A DNA stretch of 64,000 bases. It comes from Pseudophaeomoniella oleicola (lineage: Eukaryota; Ascomycota; Eurotiomycetes; Phaeomoniellales; Phaeomoniellaceae). A model generated the notes under the pieces. That model saw nothing but the letters and a program-made list of their open reading frames with translations. It made no database searches and had not been told where the DNA came from. The stretch covers positions 1 to 64,000 of the forward strand of contig QWDQ01000006.1 in assembly GCA_003868215.1 (NCBI GenBank), read 5' to 3'. The translations under genes were made by a program, and so were the position numbers. Of this stretch, positions 9,229-22,260 are shown one piece after another; the first letter of the stretch is position 1, and the number at the start of each line of letters is the position of its first letter.

Positions 9229-12200
9229 TTACCTGCCGCTTCGGAGAAAGTCAATGACACCGCTGCAGTATCCAACGACAGTCGACAGACGTTGTTCTTC
9301 CTCTTTCAACGCTCGTGTCCATTCAACGACAGCATTTTGCAGCCCTTCATTCTCCTCGATAAGATCCCCATGCAATCTCGTAAAGCAAGTCATCCAGGTA
9401 TTGACCAGCTCATAGTCTTTTCGATTGTGGAGCTGCGTAGTCAAAGCCCGTACAAACGGCTCCAGCTCGGATAGCTGTAAAGACCGTATCTCTAGGTCTG
9501 CAGCAGCTGGAGAAAGCGAGGCAAGTTCTTGTGCGAATGCTTCCGAATCCGATGTTACATTCGGTGAGGCCAACAGTGCAGTAAATTTCGACTTCTGAGA
9601 ACCAGCCAATTCAATTCGACTGATACGGGAATCCTGCACCTCATCCTTGTCAGGTCCCGCTGATACCGTTGCTTGAAGAAAAAATGGAGCCTTTTCGGGT
9701 TGTTTTGGCGCTTCAGTTGGCTTATTACGTTCCTTGATCGTGTCAAGATAGAGAAGTGTCTCCCACCGAGTACGCGGCACAACAGAAAGCGTCAAAAGAT
9801 CCGAGCTCAGTTGCTCATCCACACTCTCAGTCTGCTCATCTTTGTCTACTCCGTCAGGTAAAGGAATTTCGGTAGGTAAAAGGCCGGCGCTGGATGTAGT
9901 GATATCGATATTGGACAAGTCGATCACTCCAAGAACATCATGAATTTGACGAGTAGGAACATGCATGTACAGAGACTTGTTTGTCCACAACTCTATGCCA
10001 GAATGGTTCGAATGCCCTGTCGCAAGGTACTCACCTGAGCTCGAAAACGCAAGCGTCGTACACGTGGTAGCGGTTTTGAAAGCGTCTATGAGGTTACCGG
10101 TAGCGAGATCCCAAATCCGGATAATCGAATCCATCGAGCATGCTACGATCCATCTGCCATCATTGGAGAAGCAATGATCATAAATTTGCCCAGCGGCACC
10201 CCAGAGTTCTCTTACAATACGTCTTGTTTCAATATCAACGAGACGAATGCAGAAATCGTCACACGACAGGGAGACAAGACCGGAGACGGTATTATACCTC
10301 GATGCCGTGATTGATGCAGAGTAAGGCATCTCGAGTGTGTCGAGTAGCTTGCCACTAGCAAAGTCCCAGATCTTGACAGTGCCATCAAGGCTGCAAGATA
10401 CAACATGCTCGTTTAAACTATCCACAATAACTCCAGTGACAGTGCGCGTGTGCGCAGAAAACCCAGCATTAGGCTCATGGCCATCCTGAAGAGACTGCAA
10501 CCGCAGCTGCTTCACCTGTGCTGGATTGAGTTTGGGTGGGAATCGCTGACGGTGAATGCCAGATTGAAGATTGAACATGTCGAGCGAGCCGCCGCTGGAC
10601 CCGACAAGCGCGAAGGTACCACAAGAAGTCAAACAAACGCTTGATGCTTCACACTTGTCTGAAGTCTCGAAAGCCCAACGGCCTGCTTTGCGGCGACCCC
10701 AAGACCATGTCCTTGCAAATCTGTCGCCTTTGTGGGTTGTTACAATGCTCTCCCAGCCAGTCTGATTAGCCGATTCAGCATTATGTGTTCGTGCATTCGA
10801 CCAAATTGCCGGAGAAGTTGTCGAACCCATCCCCCCATCTCGATTAAGACAACATGCGATATCGGTGATCTCTGGCACCCGTAAATCTTCTACAGAATCG
10901 GCCCCTCCACCAAGCTTCTTGGCCTTCTTCTTGACTTGACCCTGGCTGATTTCACTGCTCTGGCCATCCTTTCTCAAGCTGAAGCTCCACAACGTACGGT
11001 CCTGGCTAGATGATAAGATCCATTTTCCCACGGCATCCGCATCATCTGCACCTGTTGGTGTGAACAGAAGACGTGTGATTGGTGCAGAGTGGCCGCTTCT
11101 GGAATGCAATGGCCTGGGAATGGGTGAGAAAGGCACCTCATCAAAGATCCACGACTTCAAAGAATTATCCATGCCGGATGAGAGTAGGACTGGTTGACCA
11201 GCAAGGAATTGGACCTTGTTGACACCTAACCCTGAGGATGATGAAGTGACATGAGCCCCACGTAGAATACCATTTACTCTGCCGCCGTCATTGAGATCCC
11301 AAAATGTGATGTCCCCGCTGTCAGCGCGACTAGTTGCCATAATACCTTCTTCTCTTCCGTCATTTCCTGCGCCAAGCCCGTCGGTGCGAAAGCTTATTGA
11401 CGTAACCGGACTACTTTGCTGGAATTCCATGAGAACCTCTTCGCTCTCGACGTTTCGGATGGTGACTGACCCATCGGAGTACGCGATGGCAAGTAACGAT
11501 AGTACAGGTGCAGGTTCAAGGGCAGTGATAGAACCCCTTTCCGCAGAAGATGGAAGAATCGTGTGTATCCGACGGCCAGTGCTTAAGTTCCAGATCTCGA
11601 CATTACCATCCTTTCTTCCCACAAATACCTTGTTGAGAAACGTCGGCAGGGTACAAACATTTCCACTCAGAGTCTCTCCGGGACCTAGAGAGGAGGGCGT
11701 CAAGGTGGTATAATGGTCTAGAGACTCCGAATTCCAGACCTCAAGGGATTTTCTGCCACAACCGACAATCCAAGATCCGAAAACGATAAGGGAATTGATC
11801 GGATCGTCTTCTCGCTCCGGTGTCTCTAGCTCAGCTATCACTTTTCCCCTTTTGAACATCCACACGCCTCTTCCAACATCCTTGGTATTCCCTCCCCAAG
11901 CCACGAGCACTCTATCTCTATAGGCGCATGTCGCTGTAATTGTAGCAGGGGTCCTAGGCCGGCTGAGGAAGACGAGATTCAGCCCTCGTGTAAGATCATA
12001 GGTTTGTATGCTTCGACCGACCGATGTCGTTATTTGAAACGTTGTCTTCCCTAATGGCACGGACGTGAAAGGGACTGTAGTTGGAGACACCAGTCCGAGA
12101 GTCTGAATGGCTCATTAGTCACGTTCTCTGCCTGTGCCAAATAGAATGCTTACCCTATATGGTACAAATATTCTGGAGCCATGCGGTGGTAATTCAGCAG

Positions 12201-12261
12201 CATTGGCCAGCTTCTGCCGCTTGGGTACCGGTTGGACGAAATCTTCGTGGGCAGCGGGCAT
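9229..12261 (-). CDS. UTP21: UTP21 / WDR36, U3 snoRNP-associated WD40 protein of the SSU processome
   Basis: Two exons on the minus strand, 12261-12154 and 12102-9229, with a 51-bp intron (GTAAGC..TTCAG), encode 993 aa (yeast Utp21 is 939 aa). The short first exon carries a basic patch (PKRQK). The body is a double WD40 array with repeated blades such as VVSCSLDGTVKIWDF and VACSMDSIIRIWDL. The C-terminal 200 residues match the Utp21-specific WD40-associated domain (LELSELEPFVRAL-like, then NRKDYELVNTWM). The protein acts in the nucleolus in the UTP-B subcomplex during 18S rRNA maturation. It is divergent from VIP1, with starts 357 bp apart. The call is firm. Confidence 0.95.
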
Positions 12262-12618
12262 GGTGTAGGACAAATTGCGCAAGATATGGTTGCCTCCAGA
12301 ATGTAGTGTGGCTATCAGGCCTTTTTACTGATCGGCGATCATGTTGAACCACACAAGCTTACTAAATACGCAAAGCAGCAGCTCTTGGTACATCACTGAC
12401 AAAATCTGTTGCTTCTCTGGAAATTTTTTGAAGTTGATGATAGTCAACCTTATCTGATGGTAACTTTTCATCATTTTTCCCCACATTGTTATCGTACAGC
12501 TTCATCCTTCCAAGACCTAATTAATTATCATTATCATTGAATCAATTATATCGATAGCCAATCCCACGTTTATAACATGATGAATTATTCACGACTTCAA
12601 TTCTGACTATGATTGTCA
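12262..12618. promoter_or_regulatory. Divergent promoter between UTP21 and VIP1
   Basis: 357 bp separates the two start codons. The VIP1-proximal part is AT-rich (runs such as taattatcattatcattgaat near 12520-12545). No well-known fungal operator was recognised. Both genes must start transcription here. Confidence 0.6.
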
Positions 12619-15600
12619 ATGGAGGCCTACATGCCATCAGAAAGGGATAGTGGACCCGCAGACGGTGCAGAACTGGTTGCAGTAGAATCAGCCTCGTCAT
12701 CTTCGAGTCTCAGGAAAGGAGGACTTCGAATCGGTGTTCGTTCAGCTTCACACTCCTTGCTGTCATCTTCAGATCCCGCTGCAGTTACGCAAAAAGGGCC
12801 ACAAGTTGAAGCCGCCCACACGAAGGCGATGCCAGATCGAGCAAGTATTAGTATGCCACCTCCGGCGAAACCCCAAGATGAGAGAAAGCTCTCAATGTCA
12901 GGTCGAAAGCCAACTGTTTCCGACGTCAGTGGTAAGTGTGGAAAATTCACGATACACGTGTTGTGCTCACATAGACAGATCTAGGAAATGAACCCAATAA
13001 GGTCCCGTCGTCGTCAAGTCTGGGTGCTGGAAAGGGAGAAGGAACAGCATCCGCCACAACCGCCACGGATAGGGTTAACGTCACTGCTGCCTCTACCCCA
13101 AATCTGACTAGCCTTCCTTCGTTGGTGCCTCCATCGTCAGCAACTCGGGACCACGCTCTGGGATCAATGCATGCTGCCACTGATCCTTCAAACACTCCTG
13201 TCAGTACCTCAAGTCATGCACGGGGCGAAGCTCACCTAGACGATGTCCTACCCCGCGGACCCAGACCCGGTAGATCTGCATCGAGGAGCAGGAGACGATT
13301 CAGCGGGTCAACGGCCACTAGTACCGGGAGTGATTTTCAAACAGAAATGCCTCTCATCGGCAAAATTGGTGTTTGTGCCTTGGACGTTAAAGCGCGAAGT
13401 AAGCCAAGTCGAAGCATTTTGACCCGTTTGCAAGGAAAGGGGGAGTTCGAAGTCATTGTATTCGGTGACAAGGTGATACTTGACGAAGGTGTGGAGAATT
13501 GGCCTATATGCGACTTCTTGATCTCATTCTTCTCGGATGGCTTTCCACTCGACAAAGCGATCGCATATGCCAAGCTAAGGAAACCTTTCGTCGTTAACGA
13601 CTTGCCAATGCAGAAGGTGTTGTGGGATCGAAGACTATGTCTAAGAATACTCGATCAACTGCAAATTCCAACTCCCAAACGTCTCGAGATCAACAGGGAT
13701 GGAGGGCCTCGCCTCGAATCTGCAGAACTCGCGGCCCATCTCCGTGAAATGAGCGGAGTCGTCCTGGAAGGCCCAGAAGATGGCACCGGTGGCGGTGCGC
13801 CGAAAACAAGGAAGGTCGCACTGATAGACGATGGTGATACTTTGATCGTCGACGGCAAGACATTCAGGAAACCTTTTGTCGAGAAACCTGTCAGCGGCGA
13901 AGACCACAATATCCACATCTACTTTGCCCGACATGAAAGCGGCGGTGGGCGGCGTCTATTTCGAAAGGTCGGGAACAAGTCATCCGAGTACGATCCCGAT
14001 CTTGTTACTCCTCGTTGTATCACCGACCCTGAAGGAAGCTATCTTTATGAGCAATTTTTGCAAGTTGACAATGCCGAGGATGTCAAGGCATATACTGTGG
14101 GGCCCGACTTTTGTCATGCGGAAACTCGACGATCACCTGTGGTGGATGGCCTCGTCCGCCGGAACACCCATGGGAAAGAAATCAGATACATCACCAAGCT
14201 CAGCGATAGAGAGGCTCAAATGGCCTCAAAGATCACTATGGGTTTTGGACAGCGTATCTGCGGATTCGATTTGCTACGTGCTGGTCCCAGTAGTTATGTT
14301 ATCGATGTCAACGGCTGGAGCTTTGTCAAGGATAATAACGACTATTACGACAAGTGTGCCAAGATCCTGCGAGACATGTTCATCGCGGACAAATTAAAAA
14401 AAGAGTTTCACGCAGAGGGGAGAGCAGACAAGACCGAGGAGACGTCTCCTGATGCTACAATGCCTCGTCAGATACCTGTCCAAAGTCATCGACAAGCTTT
14501 GAAAGAGCTGTTGAAGTCGCCAAGTATGAACAAGCTTCACAATCATATCCACCCACACCATACCACCAGACGTCCAGGTTCTCCAGACATGTCAGGTACT
14601 TTACCCTTGACTTCGCCCCCAAGCCTAGAGCGCAAATCGGTTGGGCGAGCGTCGATTAGTGCGTTGGACAAAGAGGAACTCCTCCCGCCTCCGATTGTCA
14701 CAACAACGAATGCTCCTGGATCATTGGTTTCGAATCCTACTTCACCAGGCCTCGAAAAAGAGGCCCCTCTGCCCAGTTCGAAGCACTCCTGGAAGTTGAA
14801 AGGAATGGTTACTGTCATCCGCCACGCGGACAGAACGCCTAAGCAGAAATTCAAATTCACCTTCCACAGCCAGCCTTTCGTGGACTTGCTAAAGGGCCAC
14901 CAGGAGGAGGTTCTATTGAAAGGAGAGGCTGCTCTAGCTAGTGTGGAGGAAGCCGTCAAGATTGCCATGGCCAATCACTTGGAGGATCCAGAAAAGCTCA
15001 AAGTCCTCCGTAATGCTTTGGCACGGAAAGGATCACAACCGGGGACAAAGGTACAAATAAAGCCAATGTTCCGAAAGAGGAAACCAGAAGAGATGGAGAA
15101 TTCTACTACAGTCGAAGGACAGAGTAACGGCCAACAAGCTCCTGCGCAAGCTAGTATTCCAGAAGAGCGTACCCTCAATGTGGTCGAGAGTCCCGCGACA
15201 GAGGTACCCGTCGATTCAGCGCAGCCTCCTGCACCCGGAACTGAACGCCACCAAACAAGGTCAGATTCTATCTCTGGTGTCACATTTTCTAGGTACTCTG
15301 CAGCAGAGAACGATCTCATGCTAGACAAGCTGCAGTTAGTGATGAAGTGGGGTGGTGAGCCAACGCATTCTGCTAGATATCAAGCTCAAGACTTGGGCCA
15401 AAACATGCGCGATGATATGAAGCTAATGAATAAGGAGGCTTTGAACGATGTTCGAATCTTCACGAGCTCCGAACGTCGAGTAAGTACAAGTGCTCAGATC
15501 TGGGCCTCTGCTTTCTTGGGTCAGAAAGATCTCCCGGAAGGCCTGATCTCCGTTCGAAAAGACTTACTTGATGACTCGAACGCTGCCAAAGATGTGATGG

Positions 15601-16955
15601 ACAAAGTGAAGAAGAAGTTAAAGCTGCTGTTAAGAGAAGGTGATACAGCACCGGAACATTTTGCTTGGCCGAAGAACACCCCTGAACCATTCCTTGTCAT
15701 GGCCAATGTTGTCCAGCTCATGAAATTTCACCGCCGTGTTATGCGACATAATTTCAAGAAGATCAACGGGAAGGCATCGGCATCTCTTGCTGCAATCAAT
15801 GGCTCCGAGAAGGATGGGTCGAAGCCTGCTTCAAAGCAAGGGTCTCAGGCATCGGCGTCTATTCAATCCCGATGGTGCTCAGGCGAGGATCCGGAATTGT
15901 TTAGAGAAAGATGGGAAAAGCTGTTCACAGAGTTCTGTGATTCTGAAAAGGCTGACCCTAGCAAGATCAGTGAGCTGTATGACAGCATGAAATTTGACGC
16001 TCTGCATAATCGTCAATTTCTAGAATGGGTCTTCCTTCCCGATCAGGAGATTCTTGACGAGATCGCCAACGAAGGGAAAGATGAAGAAGTGGTTGTCAGG
16101 GAAGAACATGTCAAGGAGGGCGTTTCAAGGCACGATAGTATTGTCACGGTCACAGACAAGGCCGCCCACAGCATCGCACACAAGATAGGATTCCGACGGA
16201 AGTCAGTCTTGGCCAACCCGACCACTCCTCCACTGGCAGTTCCGGGGCCGTCAGATAGCGATTCCTACTTTAAGTTGTTCTCCGGATCAGGCGATTCGAA
16301 GCTCAAGGTTGACAAGAAGCTGAACAGACTTAGAGAGCTCTATAAGCTGTCCAAAGTCCTCTTCGACTTCGTGGGGCCTCAGGAATACGGAATCGAGGAT
16401 AGTGAGAAGTTGGAAATCGGCCTGTTGACATCACTCCCACTTCTCCGTGAGGTCGTACAGGACTTGGAGGAGCTTCAGGCATCCCCCGATGCTAAATCTT
16501 TCATCTACTTTACCAAGGAATCGCACATTTATACGCTGCTGAATTGCATTATCGAAGGTGGCATCCAAACCAAAATTTCTCGAGCGGCGATTCCAGAACT
16601 GGATTATCTCTCACAAATTTATTTTGAATTATACGAGGCAAAGGATGACACAACAGGGGAAAATTCATATTCCATTCGAATATCCATAAGCCCTGGTTGT
16701 CATACTCTGGATCCGCTTGACGTTGTTCTTGACAGCCGTCACGCCATCGGTTGTGCTCCAAGACGGAGTTTGACTGCCCACCAGAATTACAAGGATGTGA
16801 TAGAGACATTCAAAGCGAAGTTCGATACGGTAAAGCTGCCGAAAAGCTTCCTCGCCGTCAACTTGAGCGAGAAGCATGCGCAAGAAGCTAGAGAAGGGGG
16901 TCTGACAAAGGCGGATACTTCCGATCTGGCATTTGCTGAGGGAGCTTTGGACTAG
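12619..16955 (+). CDS. VIP1: Inositol hexakisphosphate / diphosphoinositol-pentakisphosphate kinase (PPIP5K, Vip1/Asp1)
   Basis: Two exons, 12619-12931 and 12979-16955, with a 47-bp intron, give 1429 aa. The N-terminal 230 residues are Ser/Ala-rich and look disordered. The ATP-grasp kinase domain spans about 230-560, starting [16 protein letters not shown] and ending with [12 protein letters not shown], the signature near the metal-binding end. A Pro/Ser-rich linker follows. The histidine-acid-phosphatase-like domain begins at about 712 with [12 protein letters not shown] (Arg719-His720) and continues to the C-terminus ([12 protein letters not shown]). This bifunctional enzyme makes and hydrolyses 1-position inositol pyrophosphates, which act in phosphate signalling and cell morphology. 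An insert of about 100 low-complexity residues ([14 protein letters not shown] region) interrupts the phosphatase domain, as is usual in fungal Vip1 proteins. The call is firm. Confidence 0.96.
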
Positions 16956-17175
16956 AAATCGCGTAGAGGATATATGGGGGGTCCATGTCTCATGTATAAT
17001 TATATCAAGGGTTTGACAGATCACTCATCAGAAAGACCATCTATCTTGCTGCATATGATACATGTTAAAGAAATAATATTGCTTCTCATCCTGGAATAAA
17101 TCTATCGCTAAACCAAAAAATTGCCGACCACAACCATGTCATCTCATCTATGCGTATCCGTCGTCGTCGTAGCAA

Positions 17176-17769
17176 TCAGTACCCGGTAACACCGTAACAG
17201 AAGTTGCTTCCGTCGCTAGGATACTTGTTGGAGAAATAGATGCCTGTCGTGTTGCTTGGAGTGATATCGATGAACTCATAATAAGTGCTGCAGGTGCGAG
17301 TCGTAGGATCATACGAGTAAGACTCGCAAGGGGTATCCAAGAAGCAGAAAGTCTGACAGGCTTTGAAAGATTGCTCTGAGGTAGCATGACGAAGACGCTG
17401 TCGCATGCCGGGGGTAGCAACACCTTCGACGTGGCAGCCCGAGATGGTCTTGGTGGTGTTTGGCACTGATGAAATTGCTGGCGTCTTAGCAGCCTTTGCC
17501 CCTGTCAAGGTTGTAGATGGAGCCTTCGCGGGTACAACGGTGGAGATGGTGGTTGTTACTGTTGAAGCACCACTTTGGGCTGGCATGTGAACGTTTACTT
17601 CCTTGGTGGCAGTGACAACATGCCTTGTGGCCGTCGAAGAATGGGAGATATGCGACGCACTCGATATGTGAGATGACGCACGAGGAGCGGCATGTGCTCC
17701 AGAGAAGAGAAGAGCCGGTGCCAACAGGGCAAATTGAGAGAGTGCAGCAAAGGCAACCATGGTTGGCAT
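17176..17769 (-). CDS. Secreted Cys-rich protein with PAN/Apple-like C-terminal module
   Basis: A single exon of 197 aa. Residues 1-28 form a signal peptide (ALSQFALLAPALLFSG, cleavage near AHAAP). A Ser/Thr/Ala/Lys-rich linker (about 30-108) is a likely O-glycosylated stalk. The last 90 residues hold all six cysteines in a pattern typical of PAN/Apple-like modules (CHVEG, then FKACQTFC, PCESYSY, RTCSTYY, NFCYG). Such modules usually mediate protein or carbohydrate binding outside the cell. No catalytic residues are seen. An alternative start lies at the fourth residue. It converges on VIP1 with 220 bp between stops and is followed upstream by a 1.3-kb gene-free stretch. The exact family is unknown. 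Confidence 0.8.
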   Translation of the reverse strand: MPTMVAFAALSQFALLAPALLFSGAHAAPRASSHISSASHISHSSTATRHVVTATKEVNVHMPAQSGASTVTTTISTVVPAKAPSTTLTGAKAAKTPAISSVPNTTKTISGCHVEGVATPGMRQRLRHATSEQSFKACQTFCFLDTPCESYSYDPTTRTCSTYYEFIDITPSNTTGIYFSNKYPSDGSNFCYGVTGY

Positions 17770-19044
17770 AATAGTCCGTGTTATCGAAGCGAGTGTAGAT
17801 ATCCAATAGTCTGACTGTTGACAGAAGATATTGAGCTGACCTTCAATTTCGAGATCAACACGAATACTAGAGGTAGACAGTGTAAAGAGAGAGAGAGTAG
17901 TAATTCTGGTAAACAGAGAAGAGAAATGACGATTTAAAGAAAACCCCCGGCAGGAGAGGATTGTGTCTACTTATGGTGTGTCTGTAGAGGCTCTTCGAGG
18001 GAGGTCAACGGACCCACGAACATGTCGATTGAGTTTGTCCCTAGGATTCTAGACATTCTAGAAGCCCTGCGTAGGTACGAAGTCTATCTGGGGAAGAAAG
18101 ATGGGGTTGCCATCGCATTACGAGATGCGGCCAGAAGATTGCCCGCATTCGGAAAAAGGTGGCTGTCCCAATTGTCATCATAAAGGCTCCTTACTTTCTC
18201 CTGGTAAATCGCCCTATTGTCGAAAGAACTCTGTAGGGCCTATATCAGCAGTGCCTGCTGACACCAGATCGCAGCGACCTTGCTCTATAACGAGCGGCAG
18301 GGGGAGTAGATTCCAACCAACGATAGGGACTTGCCTGATCAAAGACGTAAATGACACGGATGAACAGGCTTCCTGAGTACGGACAGTCTAGTCAAACATC
18401 AAGCACAAGAGAGAGCGCTGAGGCGTGGGTTTATCACTGATACAAACCACATTACCTTCAAACCGCGTAAGAACATCACGTGTGCACTGATTTGCAATTC
18501 ATCAAGCAGATCGCTCCGTAACACTCCCAGCGAGATCAGTCCGCGTAGGGAGAAAAGATTTTCCGGTTGAAGGATAGGCCAGTGAACATCCTGTCATGAC
18601 TTCCATTGTTCTACAAAGGTAAAAGCGTAGGCGTAAAGAGTTGAATCATGACTTCTAGGCCCATACATTTGGAAGACTGGCTGCCAATATGGAAACGCAT
18701 GCGGCTAGATTGTCTTGGCACGGTTAAAACACTAACCTCATCTGCTAAGCCCCATCTTTCTCCTAGACTGATCCAACCATAAGGCGTAGTTATCGACTAG
18801 AGATCAGGCTAGGTCACGTCCCAGCTATTGATTGGCCACGTAGATCCAAGGCTAAGCTGGATCGAGGACATAGTTTATCGTCTGTTATCGAGGTCCCCAA
18901 CACGTCAGTCAGCGAATACACCTCGACTCTATACCAGTGACTAAACACCTGGAGTGCGCATCAGGAGAGTAAGGCGATTTCAAATCAATCTGCTTCCTGG
19001 TATTGGGGTTTGAGCTTGCTAGATGACCCTCGTAGGATCTCGGA
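17770..19044. other. Gene-free divergent intergenic region
   Basis: 1.27 kb between two divergent genes for signal-peptide-bearing proteins. The part next to the secreted Cys-rich gene contains a short GA run (gagagagag near 17889). A 91-codon open frame at 18101-18376 has no recognisable family features and I do not call it a gene. Confidence 0.5.
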
Positions 19045-20922
19045 ATGCTACGGTCTCCTGTTCTTTGCTTGCTTACCGGGTTGCTCTTCCCTGTCGCATC
19101 GCTCGCGAGCCAACCATCCGCACCTGAACCAGTCGCAGCACCTTTGAGAGACCTGCAATTAGGCCAGTTAAACTTTCTACACACGACTGACACACATGGA
19201 TGGCACGCAGGCCATCTACTAGAGTATGTATCTTCCCCAAGCTCATTACTCTAGTACTAAACATCGCTCAGGCCATCCTATTCGGCGGACTGGGGTGATT
19301 ATATTTCTTTTGCGACTCGCCTCCGAGAAAAGGTGGAAGCTGATGGCAATGACTTGATCGTCGTGGATACCGGGGACAGGGTTGAAGGCAATGGACTCTA
19401 CGATGCCTCAGATCCAAAGGGGAAATACCTTTTTGACATCATTGGGGAGCAGCATATCGATGTGATCGCTTCCGGAAATCACGAGCTATACAAACAAAAT
19501 TCTTCGGAGAACGAATATAACATCCTAGTGCCCAAGTTTCGGGACAATTATGTTGCCTCGAATCTCGATATCATTGATCCACAGACGGGCGATCTTGTCC
19601 CCTTAGCACCACGATACAGGAAGTTTACGACAAAGAAGCAGGGCATCCGAATCCTAGCTTTTGGGTTTTTATTCGATTTTACGGGCAATTACAACAACAC
19701 TGTTGTCCAGCCGGTGGAAACTGCAATTCAGGAAGACTGGTTTCAGGAAGCTATCCGGGAAAAAGATGTCGACTTGTTCCTCGTTATTGGGCATGCTCCT
19801 CTCCGCGGTAAGGAGTTTGACGCTGTCTTCAGAGCGATTAGAGGAGCTCAATGGGATACTCCGATCCAATTCTTCGGCGGCCATCTACATGTCAGAGACT
19901 ACAAGAAGTACGATTCCAAAGCGGCTGGTTTAGCCAGCGGGCGATTCATGGAGACAATCGGGTTCCAGTCAATCAATGGACTATCGACCGGCAAAAAAGG
20001 GGACCCTTCTACCCAAGCCAAGCTCTCCTTCGCGCGAAGGTATATTGACAGTAATCTATATTCCTACTATCACCACACCGGGCTCAATGAGACGACCTTC
20101 CCAACTGCGCACGGAGTCAACGTGTCAAAGGGGATCGACCTCGTCCGAGATACCCTTAACCTTGACAGTACCTTTGGCTGTGCTCCCCAAGACTATTGGA
20201 TGAGCCGGGCCAAGTATCCGAGCAAAACCAGCATATTCTCACTCCTCGAAGAACAAATTTTACCCGATATCGTGAACGATCCAACGCGAGCCAACATGTC
20301 GAGAATGGCTACTATCAATACCGGAGGCATTCGATTCGATATTATGAAAGGTCCCTTTACCCGCGATTCAACCTTCATTATCTCGCCTTTCACGAGTGGC
20401 TTTCGTTATATAAAAGATGTGCCATACGAAAACGCACTCAAAGTTCTGGACATCATCAACAGTGGAGGTCCTGTACTTCAGGAAACTGACGCAGCTGTGG
20501 ACTTTTCATGGTTAGCACCACCCGAGCAACGGCACTTTACCGAGGACCAAGTTGTAGGGGACGCATTTCGGTCCCATCAGACCTCGGATCAGATACAACT
20601 AGGCTCAGAACACCGCCTGACTCCAGGATATACGACAAAAGACGATGATGGCGACAGCGGAGATGACACGGTACATGAACCGATTTCTTTCTACAGGGTT
20701 CCTAATGCCATACAATCTGTGATACATCCATCTGGCCAGACAGAAGACCCTTCGACGATTGACTTCGTCTTTCTTGATTTCATTCAGCCTTGGGTTCTCC
20801 TGGCCTTGAGATTCACTGGCCTGGAGTATACTGCGGCCGATATTGCAGTGTACATGGAGGGTGAAAACCTCACCACCCTTCTTGCCGCGTGGGTTGCAGA
20901 TAACTGGAAGAGCAATTGTTGA
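19045..20922 (+). CDS. Secreted/vacuolar metallophosphoesterase, 5'-nucleotidase-like (yeast YHR202W type)
   Basis: Two exons, 19045-19223 and 19272-20922, with a 48-bp intron (GTATGT..TCAG; branch TACTAAAC) encode 609 aa. A signal peptide (about 1-22) precedes LNFLHTTDTHGW, the first metallophosphatase motif (DxH). Then come DTGDRVEGNG, SGNHELY, GHAPLRG and GGHLHVRDY, which together supply the dinuclear metal site. The C-terminal half resembles the 5'-nucleotidase C domain (INTGGIRFDIMKGPFT). The order and length match the fungal family that includes yeast YHR202W/Smn1, linked to NAD or nucleotide turnover. Substrate specificity cannot be read from sequence. It converges on the next gene with 88 bp between stops. 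Confidence 0.9.
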
Positions 20923-21010
20923 TGGACGGAATGATTATGTAAAGCAGATGTCAGATCGAAAATAGCATGTTTACAGAGTAGGTAGATACTTTCACGACTT
21001 GGTGTCTCCT

Positions 21011-22260
21011 CTACCACAACTGGTCTAGTTTCAATATCGGTGATACATAGCCCGGCGGTTTCTCGTGATCATCCTCCGTGGTAGGGTCCCACGCTTGCCT
21101 GTCCCAACGTCTTATGAAACGCTTGGCTTCGTTCTCATTTTTGAACCTAATCATCCATTTGTTACGGTCCATGGGTACGTCCCTTGCATTCTCCGGGTGC
21201 AACAGACCCCAGCCCGTTTCTAGATCATGAGAGATTCGATCCTCGCCTTCACCGGTCTCGTACGTGGCGTAGAACATTCGTTGAACGCCGTCTGCACTGT
21301 CGTAAACATTCCATGGCAGCCCACGTTGCACGGCATCCTTCCTGATGAATTTCCACATCATTGCGCCATGAAACCATCCATACGCGGGTTCCAGGCTGAC
21401 CATAACTGGGTAGGCTACCTGACCTTTTGAATCCGGCTTCGTCCACTGGTGATGCCACCACAGGTTCTCTGAAATGCGAGTCTTGAATGGGGGTACATAC
21501 TGTCTCACCATGACGGACTGGCGGGGCGAGTAGACTGTGTATTCTTGAACTCTGCGCTGAAGGTCCTCGCCACTTATCAGATCAACCATACCTGGAGCAG
21601 GAGGTAGGAAAGGCAGATCCTGGCTTGCAACTGATTTGTTTCGGATGATTTCGATGGGGCGGAGCGGTGTATTGATTCTTGCGCATTCGTGGAACCACAA
21701 CAGTCGTGAGTGGTACAAAGCTGCATGATACGGGGTTGAGAATGACAACAACCATTCGTCGAGCTTTTCAAGAGTTTTTCGATTACGCATCGGGATGGCT
21801 ACAAGATAGATTAGTATTTGCATGAGCATTTCTGCAGGTTGCACATACCCGCGAGCAAACCACCATCACTCCTCCATCCAGGGATATGCTTTCCCTCTGG
21901 CAAAATTCTCTTGAAGTCCGCAATGGTAAGGTTTCTTGATGCTCCAGTGAAATGCAACACCGTGTCCATTCTTTCCTTCGCAGCTGCAATGGAACGGACC
22001 CGCAGGCGCCCATGTTCATCACTAGAAACCGCCTTGCTAGCGGTCGGGTCGACGATGATTGATTGTATCCATCCTCGCTTTCCTATTGCTCTACCTTGTT
22101 GAGGCTCGGTCGGAATAGACCCAAGCAGATCATAATCATTCCTGTGTGACCTGATACTACCGCTGGCGCTACCGCTGACAAGGCGGCGTGAAATAGGAGG
22201 TAGACGTCGAGCTAGAGTCCGAACGCCTCCTGCTGGCACCTGATGCCCACATTGTTGCAT
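21011..22260 (-). CDS. Hypothetical fungal protein, probably mitochondrial
   Basis: Two exons on the minus strand, 22260-21849 and 21798-21011, with a 50-bp intron (GTATGT..TGTAG, branch ACTAAT) encode 399 aa. The N-terminus is rich in Arg and Ser and lacks acidic residues (VRTLARRLPPISRRLVSG), as in mitochondrial presequences. The middle is basic with many Trp. The C-terminal part (NKWMIRFKNENEAKRFIRRW) resembles the last strand and helix of an RRM-like fold, so RNA binding is possible but speculative. I do not recognise the family. It is divergent from AFG2 with only 258 bp between starts. Confidence 0.75.

Noticed and set aside
18101-18376. 91-codon plus-strand frame with a CPHSEKGGCPNCHHK-like Cys/His run
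   Set aside because: The Cys/His spacing recalls a zinc site, but no start context, splice-linked exon or family supports a gene.
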